Shown here: positions 54,101-63,998 of the stretch, piece after piece
How the letters are laid out: each line of letters starts with the position of its first letter
Position numbering within the stretch: position 1 is the first letter of the stretch
Assembly: GCA_963930775.1 (NCBI GenBank)
Contig: OZ005692.1
Span: 4,264,135-4,328,134, forward strand
Direction: 5' to 3'
DNA length: 64,000 bases
From: Cliona cf. orientalis
Lineage: Eukaryota > Porifera > Demospongiae > Clionaida > Clionaidae
Notes under the pieces: model-generated
The model's database searches: none
What the model was told of the DNA's origin: nothing
What the model saw: only the letters and a program-made list of their open reading frames with translations
Made by a program: the position numbers and the translations under genes

Positions 54101-56799
54101 AGAGTAACTCATGGGACGATTTTACACCAATAAAACCTAGAGTAACTCTAGGGACGATTTTACACCAGCGAAATTAGTGTAAAATCCTGAGTATTTAATT
54201 GTATATCAAGCATATTATAAGGGAGGATTTTACACCACATCAAAATTAAGGGGCTTACTCATGTAAAATTCTCCCATATATACCTTACCTCTGCTATATA
54301 TAAGGGACGATTTTACACCAGTTGCCACCACAGGTACTGAAGTGGTGTAAAATCGTGCCATGTAATACTGATGGCTAACAGTAACTGGAGCAGAGATTTA
54401 CGTGTGACCTTTGACCTGAGATACGCTGACATGCTTCATGCCTCATCATCATTCCTTCTCCTACATGACATTGTATGTCTACATCAGAAGTATACAGTAA
54501 TAACAGCCACTACTAGCTAGCATGAGTCCAACAACACCAGCAATCACAGCTCCCACACCTGATAATGATATATCAGTCATACTAAAGTGAAATACACATA
54601 CATGTATACACATGTACTGAAGAACTCTAACTCGTAGATCGTGCACGTGGTGAGCTCCACCTACCATTCTGTTAGCGAAGTAGCTGTTGCGGCTGCAGGA
54701 TAGCCCCACCCACCAAGTGCGTGCACTTCAGCCACACCCACAGCAAGCGAGGATTCGGTACGCACTTAAAAACCTACCTGAGTCTGGATTCAGTGGCTAT
54801 ATACAAGGGAGCATTTTACACCAGGTCAAAGTTCACACTTAAAGTTTTAGCAGAGTATAGATGTGCATTGTTATTATTATGGGAGGATTTTAAGTGAGGT
54901 CAAAGGTCACACGTAAATCTCTGCTCCAGTTACTGTTAGCCATCAGTATTACATGGCACGATTTTACACCACTTCAGTACCTGTGGTGGCAACTGGTGTA
55001 AAATCGTCCCTTATAGCTATATAGCAGAGGTAAGGTATATATGGGAGAATTTTACATGAGTAAGCCCCTTAATTTTGATGTGGTGTAAAATCCTCCCTTA
55101 TAATATGCTTGATATACAATTAAATACTCAGGATTTTACACTAATTTCGCTGGTGTAAAATCGTCCCTAGAGTTACTCTAGGTTTTATTGGTGTAAAATC
55201 GTCCCATGAGTTACTCTAGGTTTTGCTGGTGTAAAATCGTCCCATGAGTTACTCTAGGTATAAAACTCTATTTTACACTAACTTCTACAGGACCCTGATC
55301 GAGCGAATACGCGGTAATATTAGACACAGTTTTTCAAGTCCACCCCCCTCCCCCCCCCCCCCCCCCCCCCCGCAGAGGTGGAGATACTTACGTGCAACTT
55401 GTTGAAATGTGTTTCTGAATCTGAGTGCCATTGCATAACTTGGCGTGTAACTATCCTCACTACTATTTTTTTTATATAGCGTATATGCCGCCGATTATCG
55501 ACCACTGAATGTACTGTGAGTAGAACTCCTTAGCTACTCGTAGGTTGTATGATCATGGAACTTACACCAGCTGAAAGAGCTTCCCTTACCCGTCCAAATG
55601 ATGCCTGTTTCCACTATGCCACCACAAAAGTCTTCGAGCGGTGCTTCGCAGAGTGGAGGTATCATTTGACCAATTATGGACCACGCGTACGTATTATGGA
55701 CTATATATAGTACATAATATACTATCTATACATCATTTATCGACCTCTGAGAATATCTTCGCATTAAATTATTTTATGGTGTAGAAAACTTCTACAATCT
55801 ATCCAACTGTGTCCTTTCATTGGATGATGCATTTGCTTGATTGGTAATGTTAAACTTGAATTTGTGCACTTTTTGTATAGGTAGCGCCTGGCTGTAGAGC
55901 ACGGGAAACAATAAACCATTGATTTAGGCCTCCAAAACTTTCGCCTCTCGATCTCTGCATGCTATTAGTGCAATAATCATATTCATTGTGTAAGTAACAG
56001 GAAGTATTGTGCAGCGCGACCAAATGAGGTCAAGCCAGGCCAACTCGGCCCATGGCCCAAAATACAAGATGGAGCACGCACAGTTGGTATTTTGGGGTGG
56101 TCGATAATTGATGTGTCTGAGGTCGATAATACGTAGCTACTGGTCGATAATCGGCAGCATACACTATTCTTTATGAAGTTGTATTTGAGTTAGGTCCAAC
56201 AATCACCTTTTAACTAGCTAATGCTACTACAAATTTTAAGTCTTTTGCCCAATCTGTATAGTTTTGAAGCTATAGATCATTTTATACTATTACCATGCAT
56301 GGTTACTCTAAAACGCAAGCTAAATAATTTAATTTTCACGCGATTTTCTGGTAAAGATTGTATTCTACACTCCATTTTCAGCCTGCATGTATAACAATAT
56401 TCATATTGACAACATCTTATAATTATTTACCATGTTATGCATAATACCGTATAATTTCCCGGGCAAGTACCCACTCCCGGATAAGCGCCCATGTACCTCA
56501 TTTCAAGGGGTCAATGTAGCAGCTTCTATACAAACGTATGGAAAGTATATCCTGGGTAAGCGCCCACATGGGACAAAATCACGATATAATATGTTTAAGC
56601 ACCCAGGGGTGCTTATTACCTGGGACATTACGATAATAATATTGTTATAGAATCATTAAAAAGTTATCAATGCACTCAATTGTTGTAGGTATTTGGATTT
56701 CTATCAACCTTCGCCTTTATTGCTCTTGTTGTGGCATCCATCATCGTGATATTTACTTCAAGAAATCAGAGTACTTCTACCAGAGACAAGCCTGTGTAG
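48141..56799 (+). CDS. Four-span membrane protein gene 2 (four exons)
   Basis: Exons 48141-48239, 48786-49064, 53184-53399 and 56689-56799, all phase 0 with GT-AG introns; 234 aa starting MADKSRENKD. It aligns with gene 1 over its whole length (shared GACVVLGELDFPS-like loop start, STWATGICLAIISFIAV in helix 2, IPASG before the last exon, ending DKPV). Helices at about 26-48, 87-112, 121-147 and 198-220. The second extracellular loop is longer than in gene 1 (PILIPTGYVEGPSAAKD). Introns 2 and 3 have grown to 4.1 and 3.3 kb through mobile-element insertion. Likely a paralogue with the same, unknown, membrane role. Confidence 0.75.
49309..49466. repeat. Direct tandem duplication of about 75 bp
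   Basis: ACATAAACCAAAAGCCTCTGTGACATACC... through TTTATATGGTCCACAGCAT occurs twice in a row with almost no change. An inverted single copy lies at about 45290-45410, next to a repeat-rich block before gene 2. Confidence 0.75.
50586..50919. mobile_element. MITE with CAGGGGCGG/CAGGGGAGG ends
   Basis: 334 bp beginning CAGGGGCGGCTGAGG and ending CCGCCTCCCCTG, with GGTTCC on both sides (50580-50585 and 50920-50925). CAGGGG-type ends recall hAT elements, though those usually duplicate 8 bp. Runs of G and C inside. Non-coding. Confidence 0.6.
51034..51736. mobile_element. CTAGAGCTC-to-GGGGTA repeat element, second member
   Basis: Starts CTAGAGCTCATAGAGCACATACCC and ends ACCGATTGCTTTACCCCCTG...GCGCATGCGCGC...GGGGTA, as at 23551-24172. 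Contains direct repeats of AGCAGCTC.AGCATGC and of GGTGGGCGTGTC. Lies in intron 2 of four-span gene 2. Confidence 0.65.
51786..52161. mobile_element. Foldback element with about 125-bp arms
   Basis: Left arm about 51786-51918 (AAGTAATTGAATAAAATTGA..., GTACACAGACAAGG, ACGCTTGCTTTT) is mirrored at about 52042-52161 with a few indels. Spacer about 125 bp. No clear target duplication. Non-coding. Confidence 0.65.
53415..55314. mobile_element. TA-flanked element, split by a nested insertion
   Basis: Left end TCGTATTCGCTTAATCAGAC begins 15 bp after exon 3 of gene 2; right end (inverse) CCGCGTATTCGCTCGATCAGAC stops at 55314, with TA at 53413-53414 and 55315-55316. CACTCTCGAATA-like words recur on the left side. 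The element at 54024-55294 with its 9-bp duplication interrupts it near the right end; without that it would be about 620 bp. Confidence 0.65.
54024..55294. mobile_element. Long-TIR (Mutator-like) foldback element with 9-bp duplication
   Basis: 1271 bp starting GGTCCT and ending AGGACC, flanked by CTGATCGAG at 54015-54023 and 55295-55303. Arms of about 395 bp (54024-54419 and 54899-55294) are near-perfect inverted copies. GGGACGATTTTACACC, or its complement, occurs about five times per arm, three of them within 38-bp tandem units. Long TIRs and a 9-bp duplication are typical of Mutator-like elements. The 480-bp core has no transposase; a minus-strand 76-codon frame (54479-54709) holds a GVGAVIAGVVGLMLASS hydrophobic stretch of unknown origin. 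Confidence 0.85.
55479..56164. mobile_element. TA-flanked element with repeated ATTATCGACC word
   Basis: 686 bp; left end GCGTATATGCCGCCGATTAT, right end the inverse of GTGTATGCTGCCGATTAT. TA at 55477-55478 and 56165-56166. TATCGACC recurs about five times near the ends. It encloses a 51-codon ATG frame at 55555-55710 (MELTPAERASLTRPNDACFH...) that reads like genuine coding sequence, possibly a captured exon. Confidence 0.7.
56447..56633. mobile_element. TA-flanked MITE with AAGCGCCCA word
   Basis: 187 bp; CCGTATAATTTCCCGGGCAA at the left, inverse of TCGTAATGTCCCAGGTAATA at the right; TA on both sides. The word AAGCGCCC(A) or AAGCACCC recurs four to five times. It ends 55 bp before exon 4 of four-span gene 2. 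Confidence 0.6.
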
Positions 56800-57856
56800 C
56801 ATATTGGCTATGAATTGATGACATTGTGTACATAATAATATTATTATGATGGTTAAGTAATTGTAGCAGGAATTATAATGTTATTATGATCACTCACTAT
56901 CCCATTATTATATATAACTTAGTAATCCTATGATTTGAAAAAGTACCATGATATAGCTATTTGGTCACGATTGAACAATATTATATATATACTAGCTAAA
57001 AAGAACGCATAATCTCTCGTCCTTAGCCCTCTTTCACACACAGAGAGAGGCGGTCTGGTGAAACATGTATAGGGCCTGTACGTTTCACCGAGAAATGCAT
57101 GACATCATGTATTTCTGGTGTGCATGAATAAGAAACGCAAATAAATTTAAATTTGATACCAGGCAGAGCCATGCAGAGCCAGCATTTTTTAAGACAGTGG
57201 TACGGCCATTAAAATTATTCAAAGTATTATTATTGTGTAAGCTGATCAGTAGGATATAGCTAGTCCCAGTGGGAGGAGGATGCCGTCTCTCCTTCCACGT
57301 GGAGCATGGAAGCTCATGGGTATTATGGTAGCGAAATGCACTAATAATGACTACATAGCTAAATCATTGCCTGGTTGTAACAGGAGTAAGTAGTTAGTAC
57401 ATGTAGTACATGCAACCACCTCTTTCTAGATTTGACGTCACAGAATATTATTAAGCACGCAACCACTAAAACCATGAAGCCGTGACACTGAATGTTGTGT
57501 GAGCACTGCCCTATCAGGATTTGATAGTAACTAGCTGCAACCTAAATATGGGCATAGTTTAGCCAAAAATGGGCGTGGTCTTAAAATTTCGCAAATTTGA
57601 TGTGGAAGACATTAATCTTAGATATTTACGTGAGTCTCACTGGCGCAGGTATTTATGAAAGTAGTAAAACACAGTGGACATTAAAATCAATAGTAATATA
57701 TTTTCTGTTGGTTGAATGCAATGAATTAGACGGAAAATAGGCTCCTACCAGCTAGAGCCAATAGTACAAGATTAGTGCAATTAGCAAGTATGCAATACAT
57801 AATGTCATAGTAGTAAATATCCATATTAAACTTTTATTTTTAACTGCTGTTCACGG

Positions 57857-58554
57857 GATATCATCAGTGGAGTGGTATTTTCACTATTGTTCTTTGCTGT
57901 TAGTGTTGCCATGGAATTCTACAATGGAGAGTGGTCCGAACTCAATGGAATCATCGAGTTTATCTACGAACTTATTAGCTATATAACAATTCTAACAATA
58001 ATTTTATTGATCCTTCAACATTCAAGATGCGATTCAACTTGGATCAGCTCATTCCAGCCAGTGGAGCTGCCGCTGTATGCAGTAATCATAATTAAGTGAT
58101 TATATAATTAAACTTTAGTAATGAATGGCCCTATCACCCCAACCCCCCCTCCCCCCCCCCCCCCCCCCCCCCCCCAACTAAAAAAAGGTAGGAAGACATC
58201 CAAATCCACTAAGATTTTAATTACCAAAAATTCTTAACAGAGGATGTGCCACATACGTAGCATCCATCATGTAGCTTGGGTTCAGAAACTAGATTCGCCA
58301 AGCTACCCCCTAACCTTGAAAACATGTAATGTTTGTCCCCAACCATGCATTGTAATAATACCTATTATAAATATAGGCATATCATTGAGGATGATTGTAA
58401 GAATTAGTATTAGCTACCACTTTTATGATAATTCCCACAAATATTTGGATTTCTGTTGACCTTTGGCTTCGTGGCTCTTGTTGTGGCCTTCATAATGATG
58501 CTACTTACTTCTAGGAAACAAAGTGCCTCCTCTACAGCAGACAAACCCGTGTAT
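57857..58554 (+). pseudogene. Decayed 3' copy of four-span gene 1 (exons 3 and 4)
   Basis: 57857-58074 matches exon 3 and 58441-58554 exon 4 of gene 1. Both splice acceptors are lost (CACAG to CACGG before 57857; CACAG to CACAA before 58441). Exon 3 has an insertion that shifts the frame, and the stop TAG has become TAT. Flanks from about 57740 to 60000 also match those of gene 1, so this is a partial segmental duplication without exons 1 and 2, not a processed copy. Confidence 0.85.
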
Positions 58555-58600
58555 TCAATTAAAGAATTAGTTGACAGGATCACAGCAACTGTTATTACCG

Positions 58601-58889
58601 CAGTGGAGTAGGAAGCAATCGCATGTTGCAGGGGCCACCAATAAAAGTTGTGGGTGTGGCTTTGATTACTGAATTTTGTGACCACAATTATTCTTTTGTA
58701 GAGGTCATATTTTAGTAGCTAATTCAAACCAGACGTTTACGAAGAAAGTCTGGTATATATTGAAAATTAAAGGAAAACATACACAAGGGTTTTGTATCAA
58801 GCCTGATTATTGGAGGGGCCAGGCCCCCCCTTCTGAAATATTGGGGGGGCCAGTGGCCCCCCCTGGCCCCCCTGGTTCCTACTCCACTG
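58601..58889. mobile_element. MITE with CAGTGGAGTAGGAA TIRs and 5-bp duplication, member 2
   Basis: 289 bp flanked by TACCG at 58596-58600 and 58890-58894. The paralogous sequence after gene 1 reads ACTACCGTGACTG with no insert, so the boundary and duplication are confirmed by an empty site. Opposite orientation to 45713-45997. Confidence 0.9.
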
Positions 58890-58894
58890 TACCG

Positions 58895-60012
58895 TGACTG
58901 ATAACAGACTTTGACTGCAATATTATTATTATAACAATGTTGTCATGGCATGAATACCTAGCAGTCAGTGATCAAAGTTCACTCATGACCTACTCCCAAC
59001 AGGTTTTGTGGCGCCAAGTTAGCAGTATTTCCCACTTACAATGCAAGTCGAGGCTTCCTTAACTGTCCTAAGAATAATAAAATTAATTATTACCATGTTG
59101 AGAATGTTGGAGGTATAACAGATCACTCCCTACAGCTGATAGTGCATGTCTGCATGACCATGCACACACTTTGTAGCAGTCTGAGAGTACAAGACTAGTG
59201 TTAGCCACACTAACGTATTTTCATCCCACAGTTATTTCACAAAATTAATTATGACATTGTGCATTTCGGTTCAGCTATAGAGATAATAATTATTATTATG
59301 GGATATGCGTAGCATGAATGGTTGAAGAGATTAATTGTTAATATTGAATCTGATGGAAGCTTAAGGTGAATGAAGGAAATGAAGGTGAAAATGAACTAGG
59401 AGCTCGGGGGGGGGGGTGGATAGAATACTGCAGAGTCTACAATCGAGTTGATATTAATAATAATTATAATTATTGCCAATATGTACCTTGATTGAAATTA
59501 AAGCCTTCCTTTATAAAATTATCTTCCTTTATAAAAATTATCTTAATTACTCTTTGTCCACTTAATTCTTTCCTGTATAAAATCTGCTACATCGCATCTG
59601 ATCAGCATAGACCCACGGCAATACGTATGAAAACATCCAACAACTAGACTAAGTGTACAAAATACTCTGCGAGTATGGAAGAGTACGTGTATGTATGTAT
59701 GTATGTATATATAATAATATGGGTCAGAATGATTAAATGCAGCTGGCAGAATATTATAAACAGAGAATAATGGAGCACAACGAACAGTCATGCCGGAATG
59801 ATGACAGACTTAGTATCAGATTCTACTATCTAGAAACGTAGTAATGAGGTGCAGTGCAGATTACTTTTGTACAAGCCACACTGTGGTAGCTAATTGACTT
59901 AGTCTTTGACAGCTTGCAGTGTGGTTGTAGACCATGTAGTATGGACAGTGCCATCACTGTGGAGAGTGGTCAGTGCTTAGCCAATGCCAATACCCCCACA
60001 GCTGGCCACTAG
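58895..60012. other. Duplicated flank of gene 1, partly inverted
   Basis: Matches about 43385-44330 downstream of gene 1; 59500-59900 is inverted. Contains a (GTAT)n run at about 59690-59708. No gene. The gypsy LTR interrupts the duplicated sequence at GGCCACTAG. Confidence 0.5.
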
Positions 60013-60187
60013 TGTAACGGCATGCAACCGTGCGAGCCAACCCCAGTGCTAGCTATCCCGGTACAATCGACTAGAATCACAGCACAAGAGCAGACTGTTT
60101 CATTTAAGGAAGTACATAAGCTTAAATACATAGTAAAGAATGTAATTAATGGTAATAATGTGACATCATTTCCTATGTGACGTGACA
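60013..60187 (-). repeat. 3' LTR of a Ty3/gypsy element
   Basis: 175 bp with TGTAAC...GTGACA ends on the plus strand (TGTCAC...GTTACA on the minus strand), directly adjoining a purine run that fits a polypurine tract. The 5' LTR is outside the window, so length and ends rest on this one copy. It would be short for a gypsy LTR. Confidence 0.6.
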
Positions 60188-60200
60188 CATCCCCCCACTT
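60188..60200 (-). other. Polypurine tract of the gypsy element
   Basis: AAGTGGGGGGATG on the minus strand, just upstream of the LTR start, the expected place for plus-strand DNA priming. The 276 bp between it and the pol stop codon have two copies of CATGACTTGCACAAATCA. Confidence 0.65.
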
Positions 60201-60476
60201 AAGGATGAACTTGCCCTCAAGTGGTTCACAAAAAGCAAAAACTCAAGAGTCACAAAAATCAAATTCAACAATCCATACACAAAGACTCAAATACATAATA
60301 CCAATCCACAAAACAAAACAACCTCTATGTTAAACTCAATACTGCATGACTATATAGTAAAGTCACTCATGACTTGCACAAATCAATAAACCATAAACAA
60401 CATACTGTAGGGACAGCAATGACTGAAATGCATTCATGACTTGCACAAATCACTAACAAACAATGCATGATAACTA

Positions 60477-63400
60477 CTAGTCACTTGAAGTACCTGTCTT
60501 GGCAGCTCGTGCCATTGACCTAGTCACAGGTCCTTCTCGACGAGGTAAGTTCTGTAATTGGGAGTTCGAATTCTCCTGTACTCGACCAGAACGGCGTTTT
60601 CGCTTAGCTTTCTTATGGCGGCCTGTCCATGAAACATCACTGGGAATTTCAGGATAGCATCTCCTCAAACGGCTTATGGCAACAAACAGTGTAGGATCAC
60701 TGGGCCTCTCTATCAACTGAACTTCTGCGTTCGTAGGAGTCAAGCTGATGATGCGGTATGGACCATGATACGGTCTTGCTAGTTTCCAATCTTTTCCAGT
60801 GATATCTCCAGGCATATAGGTCATCACTCTGTCACCGATCCGGTACTTCGGATTCTCACTCGCTCTGTCATAGAACTCTTTCTGTTTACTTTGCGCTTTT
60901 CGAATGTTCTCCAGTGCAAGTTTCTGAGCTTTGGCTAGACTAAGCAAGAATTCACTTCGATAGTCCTCCATGTCAACTAAATAGGCTGCATTTGTAGTTC
61001 CAAGTACACTCTCTGTGGGCAAGCGAGGGTCGCGCCCATACAATAGAAAGAAAGGGCTTTCTTTGGTAGATTCTTGAACCATAGATCGATACGCAAACAA
61101 CAAAGTAGGTAGTTGCTGATCCCATTCTAGAGTCTTACTGTCTGAACATTTGGACATCATTCCCAATAATGTAGAGTTAAATTTCTCCACTAACCCATCC
61201 GTTTGTGGGTGGTAGCCACTAGTGTTTAGCTTTTTGATGCCAAGGATACGACAGATCTCCATCATTAGATCAGACAAGAAATTGGATCCTCGATCGGATA
61301 GAAGTTCCTCTGGCACTCCATGTCGGCAAATTATGTTATCCACCAGCAGTCTCGCAATAGTTGGGGCTTGTTGATCGGGTACAGCGAAAGCTTCAGCCCA
61401 CTTACTGAAATAATCCATAAATACGACTATGTACCTGTTTCCACGGGAGGTAAGTGGCATTGTTAGGACATCAACAGCTATGCGATGAAACGGTTTCTTC
61501 ACAGGGATAGGATTGAGAGGGGGCCTTACGGCTCTGCCAGGTCCCTTACGGGATGCACAAGTGATACACGCTCGGCAAAATCGTCTCACATCGGCTCTCA
61601 TCCCACGCCACCAGTACTGTCGACGAAGTCGCTCGTAAATCTTCCTTTCTGAGAAGTGACCACTGAAAATACTAGAATGAGCTTCAGATAGCAACAGCGG
61701 ACGTAGATCGCTCGGAACCACCACACACCACTGACTTGAGTCCACTGGATTATCGTGATGAAGAATTCCATCTATTACTTCGAGTTTCTCGCACTCCAAG
61801 ACAATCCTCCGAGATTCTGTCTCACTGGTAGGAAGTTTGTGCTCCTCCAGATATTGAAAGTAAGGTGTCAGGGTGGTGTCCTTCAATTGTAGTTCACGAA
61901 TTTCTCGTGAAGCTTTTTGCATACAATTGCAATCAGAGATAATTCCTTTGGGATTCAAAATAATTTCATTTTTTTTTTTTTCATCATTTTTCATTTTTAT
62001 TTCATCATTTTCATTTTCATTCTTAGAATTCACAGAACATACAGATATATTGGGGCTTTGCCTAGAAATACATTTACTGGGCTGAGGGGTACCTATGCAT
62101 GGGAGGCTCTCATTACAATCATCACTAGGGCTTGGAACGCCTGCATTTTCACTAGCGGCACGCTGGGGTACGGGGTGACGTGATAGCGCATCCGCGTTAG
62201 TGTTGGATTTCCCAGGGCGATGTTTAATCAATAAATCCATCTCTTGGATGGTCAAAGCCCATCGGGCTAATTTTCCAGAAGGTCTGGGATGGTTTAGCAA
62301 AGAGAGACAAGCACTGTGATCAGTAAAGACTGTTGTTTTATGGCCAAGCAAGTAAGGTCGGAAGTATCGTACAGCCCACACCAAGCCAAGTGTCTCAAGC
62401 TCCGTGACTCCATACTTCTTCTCATGGACATTTAAAGATCGTGAAGCATAAGCTATCGGGTGTGCTTTACCATCCTCCTGTTGCTGCGACAAGACAGCTC
62501 CAAGACCAACATAACTGGCATCGGTTTCAAGAATAAACTCACTATCAGGGCCAAATTTCGGATACACAAGAATTAGTGATGAAGTAAGAGCATCTTTAAG
62601 CAAGTTGAAAGCTGTAGTGCATTCGGTAGTCCACTCGAAAACATTCTCCTTCTTCAGCAAAGCATGTAAGGGGGCAGCTATTTTTGCAAACTTGGGCACA
62701 AAGCGCCGGTAATAGGACGCTAAGCCTAGGAATCTGCGAACTGACGTAACATCGGTAGGGGTAGGAAAGGATTTCACCTGGTTTGTCTTCTCTGGGTCAG
62801 GAAGGACTCCATGAACAGAAATTACGTGTCCCAAGTATTTCACTTCTTTGCACAGGAATCTACACTTCTTAGGCTTTAGTCGCAAATTAGCTGTTCTCAA
62901 TCGATTAAATACTTGTTCAAGATGTTGGAGGTGCTCCTCAAAGGTAGCAGAGGCGATAAGTATGTCGTCAATGTATACAAAGCAATCTCGCCACTCCAAT
63001 CCCGCCAAGACTGACTGCATCGCACGCTGAAATGTTGCTGGCGCGTTACATAAACCAAACGGCATTCTCACAAATTCGTAAAGTCCCTTGTGGGTGGTAA
63101 AGGCAGTCTTCGGTATAGTGTCATCGTCAAGTGGTACCTGCCAGTACCCTGAAGCTAAGTCTAAGGTGGTGAAGAATCTGGCATTCCCCAAAGTATCCAG
63201 GATATCGTCCACACGCGGAAGTGGGTAAACATCTTTTTGTGTGATACTATTAAGCCTCCTAAAGTCTACACAAAAACGTAAGCTCCCATCCTTTTTAGGA
63301 ACCAAGACTACAGGGCTAGCCCAAGGGCTAGAAGAAGGCCGGACTATTCCTCGTTTCTCCATCTCATTCACCATCTGGGTTATCTTATCTCGGTAAATAA

Positions 63401-63998
63401 TGGGTGTTCGATATGGCATCTGTTTGATCGGTTGATGATCACCGGTATCAATTCTGTGAGAGGTTACATTGGTACAACCAAGCTCACTATCATCAAGAGC
63501 AAAGATATCTGTAGATTTTTTCATTAATTCATTAAATTCTTTCATTTCAGAAGGGTTCACATCATCTGGCAAGTCCAACACTTTCATTAACGTGGCGTAG
63601 CGCTCTGGGGTATTGGGTAATGCGTTCACGCATGCGCAGGTACTATCACGCTGCCCTTGCGGAGCAAACCCCAGTGTAGGCTCTGGATTAGACTCAGGCT
63701 CTTCTGATCTGGGTAAGTCACACAGACTCGCTACACCTAACTGTTCTCCCTCTGTCAGCTTGACAGAAATCCCTTGAAAGTTCTGAATTGGTAGTAAAGC
63801 TTTCCCACTGGGCTGCACTGCTATTAAGGATTCTTGTGCCCAGATTCCTAACTCACTCAATTTCTGATGCTCAGGCTCAAATAAAAGCTGATCTCCCACA
63901 CACCCATCACTCTCTACTTGCACTTCAACTACCCGTCCCTTCTGCCCAGGGATTGTGGTTGTCTGTATCAACCTAACTTGGGCTACTTGCTCGGCTAC
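60477..63998 (-). CDS. Ty3/gypsy Pol polyprotein, 5' end outside the window
   Basis: At least 1170 codons, open to the window edge, with no start in view. From the N-terminal side: a linker, reverse transcriptase (RPSSSPWASPVVLVPKKDGS; catalytic FVYIDDILIA), RNase H (LETDASYVGLGAVL, TDHSACLSLL), integrase with an HHCC zinc finger (CRACITCASRK) and core Asp, Asp, Glu (VDVLT, LSDRGSN, GLVEKFNS), then a GPY/F-like module (RPYHGPYRI) and a basic tail (KKAKRKRRS). Order RT, RNase H, integrase is gypsy, not copia. A Lys/Asn/Glu-rich low-complexity insert sits between RNase H and integrase. No frameshift or stop, so this is a recent copy. Confidence 0.9.
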   Translation of the reverse strand, partial: VAEQVAQVRLIQTTTIPGQKGRVVEVQVESDGCVGDQLLFEPEHQKLSELGIWAQESLIAVQPSGKALLPIQNFQGISVKLTEGEQLGVASLCDLPRSEEPESNPEPTLGFAPQGQRDSTCACVNALPNTPERYATLMKVLDLPDDVNPSEMKEFNELMKKSTDIFALDDSELGCTNVTSHRIDTGDHQPIKQMPYRTPIIYRDKITQMVNEMEKRGIVRPSSSPWASPVVLVPKKDGSLRFCVDFRRLNSITQKDVYPLPRVDDILDTLGNARFFTTLDLASGYWQVPLDDDTIPKTAFTTHKGLYEFVRMPFGLCNAPATFQRAMQSVLAGLEWRDCFVYIDDILIASATFEEHLQHLEQVFNRLRTANLRLKPKKCRFLCKEVKYLGHVISVHGVLPDPEKTNQVKSFPTPTDVTSVRRFLGLASYYRRFVPKFAKIAAPLHALLKKENVFEWTTECTTAFNLLKDALTSSLILVYPKFGPDSEFILETDASYVGLGAVLSQQQEDGKAHPIAYASRSLNVHEKKYGVTELETLGLVWAVRYFRPYLLGHKTTVFTDHSACLSLLNHPRPSGKLARWALTIQEMDLLIKHRPGKSNTNADALSRHPVPQRAASENAGVPSPSDDCNESLPCIGTPQPSKCISRQSPNISVCSVNSKNENENDEIKMKNDEKKKNEIILNPKGIISDCNCMQKASREIRELQLKDTTLTPYFQYLEEHKLPTSETESRRIVLECEKLEVIDGILHHDNPVDSSQWCVVVPSDLRPLLLSEAHSSIFSGHFSERKIYERLRRQYWWRGMRADVRRFCRACITCASRKGPGRAVRPPLNPIPVKKPFHRIAVDVLTMPLTSRGNRYIVVFMDYFSKWAEAFAVPDQQAPTIARLLVDNIICRHGVPEELLSDRGSNFLSDLMMEICRILGIKKLNTSGYHPQTDGLVEKFNSTLLGMMSKCSDSKTLEWDQQLPTLLFAYRSMVQESTKESPFFLLYGRDPRLPTESVLGTTNAAYLVDMEDYRSEFLLSLAKAQKLALENIRKAQSKQKEFYDRASENPKYRIGDRVMTYMPGDITGKDWKLARPYHGPYRIISLTPTNAEVQLIERPSDPTLFVAISRLRRCYPEIPSDVSWTGRHKKAKRKRRSGRVQENSNSQLQNLPRREGPVTRSMARAAKTGTSSD

